A stretch of 64,000 nucleotides of DNA from Microbacterium esteraromaticum. Its GTDB lineage: Bacteria; Actinomycetota; Actinomycetes; Actinomycetales; Microbacteriaceae. Where the stretch lies: assembly GCF_014084045.1 (NCBI RefSeq), contig NZ_CP043732.1:1984001-2048000 (forward strand), given 5' to 3'. Under the pieces are notes generated by a model. The model was not told the DNA's origin, ran no database searches, and was given only the letters and a program-made list of their open reading frames with translations. This document shows positions 1-9,214 of this stretch, in pieces (the stretch's first letter is position 1; each line of letters opens with the position of its first letter). A program made the translations under genes and the position numbers.

Positions 1-1
1 C

Positions 2-151
2 TTCCTCATCGCCGGGGTCTGTCTGGGCGCCCAGGTCTGGACGAGCGAGCAGCAGACGCGGGACGCTCCCGCAGCCGACGAAACTTCTAAGATCGAGGAT
101 CAGGGACAGATGGGGGCGTCATGGAACTCCGTGACTACGCGAACGCGCTGA
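2..151 (+). CDS. 3' end of an unidentified membrane protein gene (partial)
   Basis: The window opens inside an open frame that reads a short hydrophobic stretch (FLIAGVCLGAQVW) followed by a polar, acidic tail and stops at 149-151. It would overlap the start of the following kinase gene by 31 bases. The hydrophobic end fits the last membrane helix and cytoplasmic tail of a membrane protein. An O-antigen ligase or polymerase would suit the polysaccharide context, but that is a guess. The other two frames stop early or look less protein-like. Too little is visible to name it. Confidence 0.35.
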   Translation, partial: FLIAGVCLGAQVWTSEQQTRDAPAADETSKIEDQGQMGASWNSVTTRTR

Positions 152-1719
152 AGCGGCACTGGCTGGGCATCGTGCTGCTCACGGTGCTGGGCCTGGGGGC
201 CGGTTTCGGGTGGGCTGCCATGCAGACCCCGGTCTACAACGCGGACGCCAGTGGTGTCGTGACGGTCAAGCCCGTCCCAGGAGAGGAGATCACCGCCGGG
301 GCGAACGACCTGATCACCAAGAACAAGGTCCCCACCTACCTCGAGATGGCGACCTGGCGCAACGTCGCCGAGAAGGCGGCGATCGAGCTCGGACTCGAGG
401 TGAAGCCGGAGGACCTCGTCGCCCGCATCGCGGCCGACAATCCCGATGGCACTCCGATCATCAAGATCACCGCGGCCGCCGCGTCTCCCGAGGCCGCCCG
501 CGATCTCGCAGAGGCATGGGTGAACGGACTCACCGCGACGATCGACGAGCGTGAGGGCGATGGCTCGCCCGGATCTGCTCCTGTCACCGTCGAGCTCGCT
601 GAGTCGGCCGCGCTCCCGAGCGCGCCGTCTTTCCCCGACAAGCGCATGGCGCTGCTGGTCGGCGGCGTGCTCGGCCTCGGCATGGGCATCGCGTTCGCGC
701 TGGTGCGCGCCGTGTCCGACCGCCGTGTGCGCGCCAGCGACGACGTCGAGCAGCGACTCGGCACGTCTGTCGTCGGCATCCTGCCCGCCGCCGACGAGGT
801 GCAGGACGGCCATCGTCTGCTGACCGACGACCAGACCGGCACGAAGTCGAGCTATGCGCTGCGCGAGGCGCTGCGCGTGATCCGCACCAACCTGCAGTTC
901 ATGGACGTCGACAACCCGCCGCGCGTCATCGTGGTCAGCAGTGCGGTGCCTGGCGAGGGCAAGTCGACCGTCGCCGCGAATCTCGCAGCCACCCTCGCGG
1001 CGAACGGCGCCCCCGTCGTGCTCGTCGACGGCGACCTGCGCCGGCCGACGGTGGCGAAGACCGCCGGCGTGGATGCTCCCGCCGGCCTCACCGATGTCCT
1101 CGCCGGCCGCGCCGCACTCGCCGAGGTGCTGCAGCGCACGCCGCACGCGCACAGCCTCGCCGTGCTCACCGCGGGGACCATCCCGCCGAACCCCAGCGAG
1201 GTGCTCGGATCGGCGCGCATGAAGTCCCTGCTCGACGAGCTCGCTCAGCACGCCACCGTGATCGTCGACGCTCCGCCGCTGCTGGCGGTCACAGATGGGG
1301 CCGTGCTCGCACATCAGGCCGACGGCGTGCTACTCGTCGTGTCGGTCGGCAAGACCACGTACGACCTCGTCGAGAAGGCGCGCGACGCACTGCACAAGGT
1401 GCACGGTCGGGTGCTCGGCATCGTGCTCAATCGTGCGCCGCTGACCGGGGCGGAGTCGTCGGTCTACACCTACGAGTACACACCGGCCAAAGCACCGAAG
1501 GCGCGCACGCGGCGCGCCAGGCAGGCCGCCACGCCCGCGGGAGGGGCGGCCACGACCGCCGCCTCCGAGGCTCCGGCAGCCGACGACACGCGCACCCGCG
1601 TGAATCCCGTCGCGGCGCCGGCACCCGCGGACTCCGACGACTTCGACGAGCTGCTGCGGGGTGCGACCGTCGAGGTGCCGCCGCGCCGGTCCGCGCCGCG
1701 CAATGCCAAGAAGCAGTGA
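121..1719 (+). CDS. Wzc-type tyrosine-protein kinase / polysaccharide co-polymerase (first copy)
   Basis: Predicted 532-residue BY-kinase that controls chain length and export of a surface polysaccharide at the membrane. The N-terminus (MELRDYANALKRHW) starts a Wzz-like chain-length domain between two membrane helices at about residues 14-34 and 176-195. The cytosolic kinase half has the Walker A motif PGEGKST (277-283), a Walker A' motif VLVDGDLRRP near 300 and Walker B VIVDAPPLL near 380. A tyrosine cluster (YTYEY, 449-453) lies just before an Ala/Pro-rich tail and is the likely autophosphorylation site. The start has a GGGGG ribosome-binding tract 4 nt upstream. It overlaps the next glycosyltransferase by 17 nt, so the two are probably cotranscribed. 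Two more genes of this family occur in the window. The periplasmic part is shorter than in proteobacterial Wzc, as is usual in Gram-positives. Confidence 0.9.
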   Translation: MELRDYANALKRHWLGIVLLTVLGLGAGFGWAAMQTPVYNADASGVVTVKPVPGEEITAGANDLITKNKVPTYLEMATWRNVAEKAAIELGLEVKPEDLVARIAADNPDGTPIIKITAAAASPEAARDLAEAWVNGLTATIDEREGDGSPGSAPVTVELAESAALPSAPSFPDKRMALLVGGVLGLGMGIAFALVRAVSDRRVRASDDVEQRLGTSVVGILPAADEVQDGHRLLTDDQTGTKSSYALREALRVIRTNLQFMDVDNPPRVIVVSSAVPGEGKSTVAANLAATLAANGAPVVLVDGDLRRPTVAKTAGVDAPAGLTDVLAGRAALAEVLQRTPHAHSLAVLTAGTIPPNPSEVLGSARMKSLLDELAQHATVIVDAPPLLAVTDGAVLAHQADGVLLVVSVGKTTYDLVEKARDALHKVHGRVLGIVLNRAPLTGAESSVYTYEYTPAKAPKARTRRARQAATPAGGAATTAASEAPAADDTRTRVNPVAAPAPADSDDFDELLRGATVEVPPRRSAPRNAKKQ

Positions 1720-2863
1720 CGCGAGAGCGCCCCGCCGCATCGCACTGATCACGTCGTCATTCGCCCCGCACGTGGGCGGGGTCGAGGAGCACGTCGCTCA
1801 GATCGCGCTGCAGCTGCAGTCGCGCGGCCACACCGTCGAGGTGTGGACCGTCGACCGCGGCGAGCTCCCGGATGCCCCGTTCACGGCACGCGACGGCAGC
1901 GAGATCGCGGTGCGCTACCTGCCGGCCCCGCTTCCCGCCCGCGACCTCGGAGCGCTGCTGCGCTTCGGCCTGCGCATCGTGCCGGCGTGGGCGCGATGGG
2001 TCCGGGCGCACCGTCGGTTCTCGCCCGACCTGCTGCACGTGCAGTGTTTCGGACCGAACGGCATCTACGCAGAGCTGCTGCACCGCCGGTTCCGCACTCC
2101 GATGATCGTGACCTCGCACGGCGAGACTCTCGGCGACGACCACGGCATATACGCGCGCTCCGCCCTGCTGCGCTCGTGGCTGCGACGTGCGCTCGCCGCG
2201 GCTGTGTCGGTGACAGCGCCCAGCCGGTTCGTGCTCGACGACCTGCGCGCCCATCACGGACTCGACGCATCCGGACTCGTCGTCCCCAACGGCGTCGACC
2301 TCGACGTGCGACCCGATCGGACGGCCCCGCCGAGCGTGCCCTGCCTTTACGCGGTGGGGCGTCTCGGGCGTCCCAAGGGCTTCGACCTGCTGATCGACGC
2401 ATACGCGCGGTCAGAGCCGGGAATCCCCCTCGTCATCGGCGGCGACGGCCCCGAACGCGAGGCGCTGCAGCAGCGGATCGATGCGGCCGGACTCCATGAC
2501 CGGGTGCGCCTGATCGGCCGGCAGACGCCGCGGCAGGTGGCGACGGGGATGGCCGCCGCCCTCGCAGTCATCGTCCCCTCGCGTGTGGAGTCGTTCGGCA
2601 TCGTCGCCCTCGAGGCGTGGCGTGCCGGCACTGCGCTGGTGATGACATCGCGGGGCGGCGCGCTCGACTTCGTGCGGCACGAGCAGAACGGGCTGCTCGT
2701 CGACCCGACGGATGTCGACGCCCTGGCCGCGGCCATCACCAGGATCGTCTCCGATGACGAGCTGCGCACGCGGGTCGCCCGCGGCGGACGCGATGACGTC
2801 AGCGGATTCACCTGGTCACGAGCCGCCGACGCCTACGAGCGACTCTACGAACGCGTGTCCTGA
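1703..2863 (+). CDS. Glycosyltransferase, GT4 family
   Basis: A 386-residue GT-B glycosyltransferase, probably adding a sugar to a lipid-linked repeat unit on the cytoplasmic side. The N-terminal domain begins IALITSSFAPHVGGVEEHV, the usual GT4 opening with the glycine-rich acceptor loop. The C-terminal nucleotide-sugar domain shows YAVGRLGRPKGFDLLIDAY, GGDGPERE, and the E-x7-E region SRVESFGIVALEAWRAG. ATG at 1703 is preferred because an upstream ATG at 1661 would add a low-complexity Arg/Pro stretch read inside the kinase gene. The gene overlaps the kinase stop and ends 14 bp before a convergent glycosyltransferase. Donor and acceptor cannot be told from sequence. Confidence 0.88.
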   Translation: MPRSSDARAPRRIALITSSFAPHVGGVEEHVAQIALQLQSRGHTVEVWTVDRGELPDAPFTARDGSEIAVRYLPAPLPARDLGALLRFGLRIVPAWARWVRAHRRFSPDLLHVQCFGPNGIYAELLHRRFRTPMIVTSHGETLGDDHGIYARSALLRSWLRRALAAAVSVTAPSRFVLDDLRAHHGLDASGLVVPNGVDLDVRPDRTAPPSVPCLYAVGRLGRPKGFDLLIDAYARSEPGIPLVIGGDGPEREALQQRIDAAGLHDRVRLIGRQTPRQVATGMAAALAVIVPSRVESFGIVALEAWRAGTALVMTSRGGALDFVRHEQNGLLVDPTDVDALAAAITRIVSDDELRTRVARGGRDDVSGFTWSRAADAYERLYERVS

Positions 2864-2877
2864 TCCGGGTCGCGGGC

Positions 2878-3945
2878 TCAGCCGCCCAGGCGCTGCCACA
2901 CGCGGGCATGGCCCTGGGCGCTGCGCTCCCAGGTGAACTGCGCCGCATGGGCGCGGGCGCCGCGGACCATCTCCGCCACCGCCACGGCGTCCGCAGTCAC
3001 CTCGATGAGACCCGCGGCGATGGACGCGCCATCCGTGCCGACCATGATCGAGTGACCCGCCGCGACCTCGGTGAGGCTGCTCGTCTCGGCGACGACCGTC
3101 GGAACGTTCGCGGCCATCGCCTCGAGCACGGGCAGCCCGAAGCCCTCGACCAGCGACGGCACGACCACGACGCCTGCTCCGGCGACCAGCGACGGCATCA
3201 GCTCGTCGGGCACCCGACCCAGCATCCGCACGCCGGGCATGCCGTCGAAGAGGGCGGTCCGCCGGGGGTGCGGGGGTCCGGCCAACGCGAGCGTGAGGCT
3301 CGGACGCTCGCGGTGCACCGAGGGCCACGCCCGCGCCAGTCCCTCGAGGTTCTTCCGCGCCGCGGCGCCACCGGCGTGCAGGACGTACGGACCGTCGAGC
3401 CCGAGGCCCTCCCGCGTCACCGCGTCGAGGGCAGGTGCATCGAGGTACCGAGGATCGACGCCGTTGTGCACCACGACAGGGTCGCGCACGCCGAGCAGAT
3501 CCACGGCTTCTTGGGCGGTGAACTGCGAGACGCAGATCACCGCCTCTGCGCTCCGCAGCTCCTCCGCCGCGGCCGGCACCGGGGCGGACTCGTCGGGAAA
3601 GCGCCATGACACGACGTCGTGCAGCGTCACGACATCATGTCGGCCCGGTGGCAGCTCCAGCGCCATCCGGTGCGTCAGCGTATCGCCGGCGAACAGAGCG
3701 GCACCCAGCATCCGGCGGATGGATGCCGGTGCTTTCGCCACCCTGGTGAGCGGCAGCCGCCGCTGGCCCGGCAGTGACGAGCGCAACGACCTGGTCGCCA
3801 CCTCACGCACGGTCCACGGCGACGTCGACGCCGTGCCCAGGGCGCCTGCCGCACGATCCGCGATCTGACGGACGTATGCCTGCGCGCCCATCGGGTTGTC
3901 GGTCGCGATGGTCGCGATGCTCAGCCGATGCATCCGGATGCCCAC
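2878..3945 (-). CDS. Glycosyltransferase, GT4 family (mannosyltransferase-like)
   Basis: A 355-residue GT4 glycosyltransferase. The core shows HDVVSWRFPDESAP, CVSQFTAQEAVDLLG, VVHNGVDPRYLD, YVLHAGGAAARKNLEGL (nucleotide-sugar side) and the catalytic-loop region PSLVEGFGLPVLEAMAANVP with its glutamate pair. The GTG at 3945 is chosen because an AGGAG lies 9 nt upstream; the internal ATG at 3933 is an alternative, and the long open extension up to 4791 is only the antisense of the next gene. It is divergent from the GT2 gene at 4030 and convergent with the GT4 gene at 1703. The closest family pattern is the WbdA/WbaZ-type mannosyl- or rhamnosyltransferases, but the sugar is uncertain. Confidence 0.86.
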   Translation of the reverse strand: MGIRMHRLSIATIATDNPMGAQAYVRQIADRAAGALGTASTSPWTVREVATRSLRSSLPGQRRLPLTRVAKAPASIRRMLGAALFAGDTLTHRMALELPPGRHDVVTLHDVVSWRFPDESAPVPAAAEELRSAEAVICVSQFTAQEAVDLLGVRDPVVVHNGVDPRYLDAPALDAVTREGLGLDGPYVLHAGGAAARKNLEGLARAWPSVHRERPSLTLALAGPPHPRRTALFDGMPGVRMLGRVPDELMPSLVAGAGVVVVPSLVEGFGLPVLEAMAANVPTVVAETSSLTEVAAGHSIMVGTDGASIAAGLIEVTADAVAVAEMVRGARAHAAQFTWERSAQGHARVWQRLGG

Positions 3946-4029
3946 ATCGAGTCTCTCCTGTCGCCGTGGTATCAGTATCGTTGACACGGGGAGATGGGCG
4001 AGCCGCAGCTCACCCGAGTGGGGAGATTC

Positions 4030-5001
4030 ATGGCCGAGCGCAGCGCACTGGTCGTCGTGGCGACGTATCGTCGACCCGAGCACGTCCGCACGTGCCTCGA
4101 GCACCTCGCCGCGCAGACCGTCGCACCGGCGCGAGTCGTCGTGGTGGACGCATCGCCCGACACCCTCACCCGCGATGTCGTCTCCGATTTCCCCGATGTG
4201 CACTACCGTCGCAACGACCTCGGCGTCGGCCTGCTCGCCACCTCGCGCGCCATCGGCGTGCAGGGCGCCGATGAAGACGTCATCGCCTTCATCGACGACG
4301 ACGCGTACGCCGAGCCGCAGTGGCTCGCGGAGATCCTCGCCGCGTACGACGATCCTGCTGTGGGGGCGGTGGGCGGACGCGCCGACAACGATCGTCCCGG
4401 CGAGGAGCTCGAGGGCTGGGACCGGATCGGGCGGCTGCTGCCGGACGGGACTCTCACCGGGAACTTCGGCGCAGACCCGGGGCGCATCGTCGAGACCGAT
4501 CACATGCTGGGCGCCAACATGACCGTGCGCACCGAGGCACTGCGCAGCATCGGGGGCATCCACGATCATTACCCCGGCACGTGCCTGCGTGAGGACTCCG
4601 ACCTGGCTCTGCGTGTGAAGACCGCCGGCTGGCGGGTGGTGTTCGCTCCCCGCGCCGCCGTGCTGCACGTCGCGGGGGAGTACGCCAAAGGCAAGCGCTT
4701 CGACCTCCGCTACCGCTTCTACGGCGCCCGCAACCACATCCTGCTGCTCACCACCGTGCTCGGGTGGGGGGATCCGCATCTCATCCGCCACCTCGGCCGG
4801 ATCGTCTCGGGGATGGCGACCGAGATCGCCTCCGGCATCGCCGCCGTCGCGCGCAAACCAGGTCTCGTCGCGAAGGCGCGCAGCGTCGGGGGCGGCGTCG
4901 CGCGCGCGGGCGCCGATCTGGTCGGCACCCTCGCAGGACTCTCGGCGTCCATCCGCCCCGTCGACCGCGCGGCCGAGGCATCCAGGGAATGGCGACGGTG
5001 A
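4030..5001 (+). CDS. Glycosyltransferase, GT2 family
   Basis: A 323-residue GT-A enzyme of the rhamnosyltransferase-like GT2 group. The nucleotide-binding start SALVVVATYRRPEHVRTCL is followed by VVVDASPD, DLGVGLLATSRAIGV and the metal-binding FIDDDAYAEPQWL (DDD). The C-terminal half has CLREDSDLALRVKTAGW, the usual acceptor-side ED motif. ATG at 4030 has GGGGAG 4 nt upstream; an ATG at 3994 directly abuts a GGGGAG and is less likely. The last 13 bases overlap the start of the next gene, making a three-gene run (4030-6760). It probably adds a sugar to a lipid-linked intermediate in the cytoplasm. Confidence 0.87.
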   Translation: MAERSALVVVATYRRPEHVRTCLEHLAAQTVAPARVVVVDASPDTLTRDVVSDFPDVHYRRNDLGVGLLATSRAIGVQGADEDVIAFIDDDAYAEPQWLAEILAAYDDPAVGAVGGRADNDRPGEELEGWDRIGRLLPDGTLTGNFGADPGRIVETDHMLGANMTVRTEALRSIGGIHDHYPGTCLREDSDLALRVKTAGWRVVFAPRAAVLHVAGEYAKGKRFDLRYRFYGARNHILLLTTVLGWGDPHLIRHLGRIVSGMATEIASGIAAVARKPGLVAKARSVGGGVARAGADLVGTLAGLSASIRPVDRAAEASREWRR

Positions 5002-5927
5002 CCACGCCGCTGCGACTGCACGCCTACGTGCTCGTCGCCGATCCGAGCTACCTGCGCGAGAGCCTCAGCGCCTATTACCCGCACGTCGATCGGATCGTGC
5101 TCTCGTACGACCGCACCGCGACCTCGTGGACAGGCACCCCGCTGCCCGTCGAGCAGTGCCTGCGCATCATCGACGAGATCGACGTCGACGGGAAGTGCGT
5201 GCGCGCCCCCGGAGACTTCGCCCGCCTCGACCACGAGCCGCTCGAGAACGACACCTTCCAGCGTCAGGCGGCCCTCGACGCGGCCTCGGCCGGCGCGGAC
5301 TGGGTGATCCAGCTCGACACCGACGAGGTCATGGTCGACCCGCAGGCCTTCATCGCGATGATCGAGCGGGCGGATGCCGAGGGCGCCACCGGGCTCGACT
5401 ATCCGGCGCGATGGCTCTACACCCGCACGGGCCGCGGGCGATATCTCGAGGTCACGACGCGGTTCTGGGGCGATGCGTCGTCGTACCCCGGCCCGCTCGC
5501 CGTGCGCGCGGGCACGGCCCTTCGCCACGCCAGGCAGATCGACGGTCGACTGTTCCGCGTCGATCTCGCGGCGCGCAACACCGACCCCTGGCATCCCGCA
5601 GACGCGCCCGTGCACGCGGTGATCCCGCGTGACAGCGCGGTGCTTCATTTCTCGTGGGTGCGCCACCCAGACGTCATCAGGCGCAAGTTCGGCTGGTCGG
5701 GGCACACCAGGTTCATGCGCCCGCCGATCGTGCTCCGGCGCTGGCTGTGGCGCACCAGGCATCCGCTGCTCACCGTCGTCACCTCGCCGCTTCGACGAAA
5801 GGACGACGGCCGCTACCGCCTGGCTCGCATCCCCGAGCCGCCGGGCGGCGAGCCGATCGCCGTCGACGTGCCGCACACGGTCGACGCCTCCGGCGCCGTC
5901 GATGCTCGGGACCCGGAGCAGCTGTGA
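4989..5927 (+). CDS. Glycosyltransferase-like protein (GT2/GT92-type fold)
   Basis: A 312-residue protein, LRLHAYVLVADPSYLRESL at the start, with a nucleotide-binding GT-A pattern and a clear metal-binding motif DWVIQLDTDEVMVD (DTDE). Farther on come a Trp/Tyr-rich acceptor region (LDYPARWLYTR) and a late HFSWVRHPDVI motif. This arrangement resembles the glycosyl transferase family 92 and PF13704-type proteins rather than classical GT2 enzymes. ATG at 4989 overlaps the preceding gene by 13 nt, and the stop TGA is entangled with the GTG of the next gene. Its substrate is unknown. A role in the same glycan as its two neighbours is inferred from the tight spacing. Confidence 0.72.
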   Translation: MATVTTPLRLHAYVLVADPSYLRESLSAYYPHVDRIVLSYDRTATSWTGTPLPVEQCLRIIDEIDVDGKCVRAPGDFARLDHEPLENDTFQRQAALDAASAGADWVIQLDTDEVMVDPQAFIAMIERADAEGATGLDYPARWLYTRTGRGRYLEVTTRFWGDASSYPGPLAVRAGTALRHARQIDGRLFRVDLAARNTDPWHPADAPVHAVIPRDSAVLHFSWVRHPDVIRRKFGWSGHTRFMRPPIVLRRWLWRTRHPLLTVVTSPLRRKDDGRYRLARIPEPPGGEPIAVDVPHTVDASGAVDARDPEQL

Positions 5928-6760
5928 GCGTCCTGCGCCCGGCCAAGCGCGCCGCCAGGCGTGCGGTCGACGCGACGACGAGGCAGGCGGGTGCCGCCGT
6001 CGACCTGCTGCGGCTGGGCGACCGCACCGTGCTGCGCACGCCGCCGGCCGGGATGCGGCTGGGCAACTTCCTGTATCTGTGGCTGCACGCCCACGGCCGA
6101 TCGACACCGGAGCGCCCGGTGCGCGTGCTCGAATCGCGCGGCATGGCGCAGTGGTGGCAGATCTTCCCGCGACTGCGCGATCTCAGCGTCACCCGTGACG
6201 AGCTGCGCTTCAGCGACCGGCGCGAATGGGAACCCGAGTGGCTGTACCAGCGGTTCGGGATCGACTTCACCCGCCCGCAGCTGCATGCCTTCATCGACGA
6301 TGCGCTGATCCCCGCTCTCGCGCCGGGTCCATCGGACGGACGGCTGGTGATCAACGTGCGCCGAGGCGACTTCTACGCCACCGAGTTCGAGGCCAAGCAC
6401 GGCTTCGATGTGGTCGGCTACGTGACCGCCGCCGTCGCTCACTTCGACGGGGCGCGGAGCGCGCTCGTCGTCTCCGACGACGCGGACTGGTGCCGCACGC
6501 ACCTCGGCGATCTGCTCATCGACCGGATCGGGGACATCGAGTACGCGGCACCCGACCCGCTGGCCAACCTTCGCGCCATCGCGAGCGCCCAGCGGCTCAT
6601 TGGAGCGAACTCGACCTTCTCGTACTGGGGCGCGTACATCGCCGACCGGACGCATGAGCACGCTCAGATCGTGATGCCGCGGTTCCTCGCTCGGATGGCG
6701 CACGGGCACGACGCTCATCAGCTCGACCCGTCGTGGACCGCGCTGGACGGGTTCGCCTGA
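5924..6760 (+). CDS. GT11-like alpha-1,2-fucosyltransferase-type protein
   Basis: A 278-residue protein matching the pattern of GT11 fucosyltransferases: an early MRLGNFLYLWLHAHG segment, the donor-binding VINVRRGDFY (family consensus HxRRGDY), a VVSDDADWCRTHL segment and ANSTFSYWGAYIAD near the C-terminus (family consensus NSTFSWWAAYL). The start is GTG, sharing bases with the previous stop (GTGA). The first 40 residues are basic and may touch the membrane. If truly GT11 it would need GDP-fucose; no GDP-fucose synthesis genes are in the window, so another deoxysugar is possible. It ends 5 bp before the convergent ABC exporter. Confidence 0.75.
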   Translation: MSVLRPAKRAARRAVDATTRQAGAAVDLLRLGDRTVLRTPPAGMRLGNFLYLWLHAHGRSTPERPVRVLESRGMAQWWQIFPRLRDLSVTRDELRFSDRREWEPEWLYQRFGIDFTRPQLHAFIDDALIPALAPGPSDGRLVINVRRGDFYATEFEAKHGFDVVGYVTAAVAHFDGARSALVVSDDADWCRTHLGDLLIDRIGDIEYAAPDPLANLRAIASAQRLIGANSTFSYWGAYIADRTHEHAQIVMPRFLARMAHGHDAHQLDPSWTALDGFA

Positions 6761-6780
6761 GGCAGTCAGTCCAGACTGCC
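6761..6780. terminator. Short hairpin between convergent genes
   Basis: GGCAGTC (6761-6767) and GACTGCC (6774-6780) form a perfect 7-bp stem with a 6-nt loop. It sits at the junction of the GT11-like gene and the convergent ABC exporter and includes the exporter stop codon. There is no T-run. It could end transcription from either side. Confidence 0.45.
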
Positions 6781-8577
6781 CAGTTCGACCAGACGGGCGA
6801 ACTCCGGGTTCGCGGCGCGCACCTCGTCGAAGGTCCCCCGGGTGGCGATCCGCCCCGCCTCGAGGAAGATCAGCGAATCGGCGTTGCGCACCGTCGAGAG
6901 GCGGTGGGCGACGATGATCACCGTCATCGAGCCGCGCAGCCGGTCGAGCGTGGCTGCGATCTCGTGCTCGGTCGCGTTGTCGAGAGCACTGGTCGCCTCG
7001 TCGAGCACGAGGAAGCGAGGGCGGCGGTAGAGCGCCCTGGCCAGGCCGATGCGCTGCCGCTGCCCGCCCGACAGGCGCACGCCGCGGTCGCCGACCATCG
7101 TCTCGAGTCCGTCCGGCAGCTCCGCGATCAGGTCGTCGAGCTGTGCGATCGACGCGACCTCGACGATGCGCTCGCGGTCGAACCCATCGGGGGTCAGGCC
7201 GTACGCGATGTTCGCCGCGATGGTGTCGTCGACGAGGAAGACGTCCTGTGGCACGACGCCGAGGCCCGCGTACCAGGTCGCGAGATCGCTGTCGATGCTG
7301 CGCCCGCCGCAGCTGATGGTTCCGGCGTTGGGCTTGAGCAGGCCGAGGATCAGATCGAGGAGCGTGCTCTTGCCGGCGCCGCTGGATCCGACGAACGCGG
7401 TCGTCGCGTTGGCGGGGATGCGCAGCGAGAGGTTCTCGAGCACAGGCACGTCGGCATCGGCGTACTGCATCGTCACACCGTCGAGCTCGATGTCTCCCGC
7501 GAACGGCTCTGCGGCTGCGGGACTGTCGTCGTGCATGCCCTCGGTGTCGAGCTCGTCGAGCGCCTCGACGAAGATCTTCAGACCCGCCTGCCCGGCCCGT
7601 ACGGTGGCGAGGTTGGCGGTGACGCGGTTGAGCGTGGGGAGTGCGCGCATGGATGCCGCGGCGAACAGCCCCAGCACCGGGATGACCTGCGCGCCCTGCC
7701 CGAGGGCGAACAGCAGCACGGCGATACCCACGATGGCCAGGATGAAGCTGACCTCGAGCAGGTAGCGGGGGATGTCGGCGAACAGGCCCATCAGGCGGGA
7801 CTGGTGCGCGGCGTCGAGCTTGGCTCGGCGATAGCCGGCGATGAACCGTTCGGAGCTTCCGGTCAGCCGCGTCTCGCGGAAGCCGTCGAGACCGGGCATG
7901 AGCGACTGCCAGCCGAGCAGGCCGGCGGCGGCGAGGTTCTCGCCGATCGCGATCTGGCGTCTGCGCAGCAGATGCTGCACGCCGAACACGAGAAGGCCGA
8001 AGAGTGCGACGGCGAAGAGGGTCACCAGCGGGGAGCTGAGCATCAGCACGGCGACGATCGCCACGAGCACCAGCACATCCGTGCACAGCGTGAGGCCGGC
8101 GAGCAGCACACTCGCGGACTGCGTCGTCGCGTCGCCGATGTTGCGGTAGATCTCGCTGAGGCTGCGTCGGCGATGGCGGTCGTAGGGCGCCAGCACGTAT
8201 CGTCGCATCAGCTCGACGGATGCCTGCGCCGACACCTTCGTCGTGCGGCCGAGCAGCCACCAGCGGAACAGCACGGAGCCGACGCTCTTGAGCAGGAAGG
8301 CGAGCACCACGATCCCCGCCACGACCGGGATCAGCACCGTGAGGTCTTCGGTGCCGAGCTGGTCGGCCACGACTCGGTTGAATCCGTCCGGCGGGCCCGG
8401 CACGGTGACCAGCTGCATCAGCGGCACCATGGCGGCGACGCCGAGCATGTCGAGGGCGGCCAGGGCGACCGATGCGATGACCGTTCCCGTCACCCAGTGC
8501 GATGGCTTCGCGCCCGTCGCGCGCAGCACCATCATCATCTGCGCGATGACACCGGGGGCGGTGCGCGCCTCACTCAT
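6766..8577 (-). CDS. ABC exporter, fused membrane and ATPase domains
   Basis: A 603-residue half-transporter of the MsbA/PglK type. The N-terminal part has about six hydrophobic segments (for example LTVLIPVVAGIVVLAFLL and LVLVAIVAVLMLSSPLV). The ATPase domain has Walker A GSSGAGKST (Lys about 403), signature LSGGQRQRIGLARAL, Walker B FLVLDEATSALD and the switch histidine in IVAHRLSTV. It probably works as a homodimer flipping a lipid-linked oligosaccharide or exporting a glycan or peptide. It lies in the glycosyltransferase region beside no other exporter, so it may serve the left-hand glycan as PglK does, while the Wzx at 37303 serves the right-hand one. It is divergent from the Tat-exported protein at 8719. 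Confidence 0.88.
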   Translation of the reverse strand: MSEARTAPGVIAQMMMVLRATGAKPSHWVTGTVIASVALAALDMLGVAAMVPLMQLVTVPGPPDGFNRVVADQLGTEDLTVLIPVVAGIVVLAFLLKSVGSVLFRWWLLGRTTKVSAQASVELMRRYVLAPYDRHRRRSLSEIYRNIGDATTQSASVLLAGLTLCTDVLVLVAIVAVLMLSSPLVTLFAVALFGLLVFGVQHLLRRRQIAIGENLAAAGLLGWQSLMPGLDGFRETRLTGSSERFIAGYRRAKLDAAHQSRLMGLFADIPRYLLEVSFILAIVGIAVLLFALGQGAQVIPVLGLFAAASMRALPTLNRVTANLATVRAGQAGLKIFVEALDELDTEGMHDDSPAAAEPFAGDIELDGVTMQYADADVPVLENLSLRIPANATTAFVGSSGAGKSTLLDLILGLLKPNAGTISCGGRSIDSDLATWYAGLGVVPQDVFLVDDTIAANIAYGLTPDGFDRERIVEVASIAQLDDLIAELPDGLETMVGDRGVRLSGGQRQRIGLARALYRRPRFLVLDEATSALDNATEHEIAATLDRLRGSMTVIIVAHRLSTVRNADSLIFLEAGRIATRGTFDEVRAANPEFARLVELGSLD

Positions 8578-8718
8578 CCGCAGTCCTTGTCATCGATATC
8601 CACACGGGGTGTCGGTGGACCTGCGAATACGCTAGCATTGTCGCGGCGGCGTGGATGGAGTCGTCGTTTCACACACTTATCGCTCTGGGGACTGAGCGAA
8701 TCGACTGGGGGCATCTCA

Positions 8719-9201
8719 ATGTCTGAGAATGAGCAGACGGGCATCAGCCGTCGCACCGTGACCAAGGCCATGGCATGGGCGGTTCCCGCCGTGGCCGTCG
8801 CCTCGACCGTGCCGTTCGCGGCCGCATCGTACGTTCCGGTCGAGCTGACCGGTATCGCGTGCAAGGAGCCGGGCAACCCGAAGTACTACCGCTTCCAGGT
8901 CGTCATCACCAACGACAACCCGTACCCGGTGACCGTGGAGTTCGACCAGCTCGACATCGAAGGCGTGAAGCGCGATGTCGACCCGACGTCGACGACCGTG
9001 CCGCCGAACACCAAGCGCACGATCACCATCCGCGCTGGCCTCTACGGCGACAGCGCCAACGGCACCGCGACGCTGTACTACACGATCGACGGAGTGCAGA
9101 GCACCGCGGCGACCGGCTTCAACGACCTGCCTCCGACCACCGGTGGCGGCGCAGGCTGCACGCTGCAGACCTTCCCGTTCCAGAGCGACGTCGCCATCTG
9201 A
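8719..9201 (+). CDS. Small Tat-exported surface protein of unknown function
   Basis: A 160-residue protein with a twin-arginine signal: SRRTVTKAMAWAVPAVAVAS followed by an AxA-type cleavage region (FAAAS) near residue 35. The mature part reads as a beta-rich Ig/CARDB-like domain (VVITNDNPYPVTVEF, PPNTKRTITIRAG) and has two cysteines, one near the mature N-terminus (IACKEP) and one near the C-terminus (GAGCTL), which could form a disulfide. A GGGGG ribosome-binding tract lies 7 nt before the ATG. It is a single gene between a divergent exporter and a perfect terminator. Function is unknown. Tat export suggests folding or oxidation before export, or use of Tat as a default route. Confidence 0.75.
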   Translation: MSENEQTGISRRTVTKAMAWAVPAVAVASTVPFAAASYVPVELTGIACKEPGNPKYYRFQVVITNDNPYPVTVEFDQLDIEGVKRDVDPTSTTVPPNTKRTITIRAGLYGDSANGTATLYYTIDGVQSTAATGFNDLPPTTGGGAGCTLQTFPFQSDVAI

Positions 9202-9214
9202 TCGACGACTTCTC

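Noticed and set aside
2878..4791. A 637-codon minus-strand frame
   Set aside because: The first 282 codons are antisense of the GT2 gene at 4030; GTG 3945 with an AGGAG site is the real start.
6733..9201. An 822-codon open frame on the plus strand
   Set aside because: Most of it is antisense to the ABC exporter; only the last 160 codons, from ATG 8719, encode a real protein with a Tat signal.
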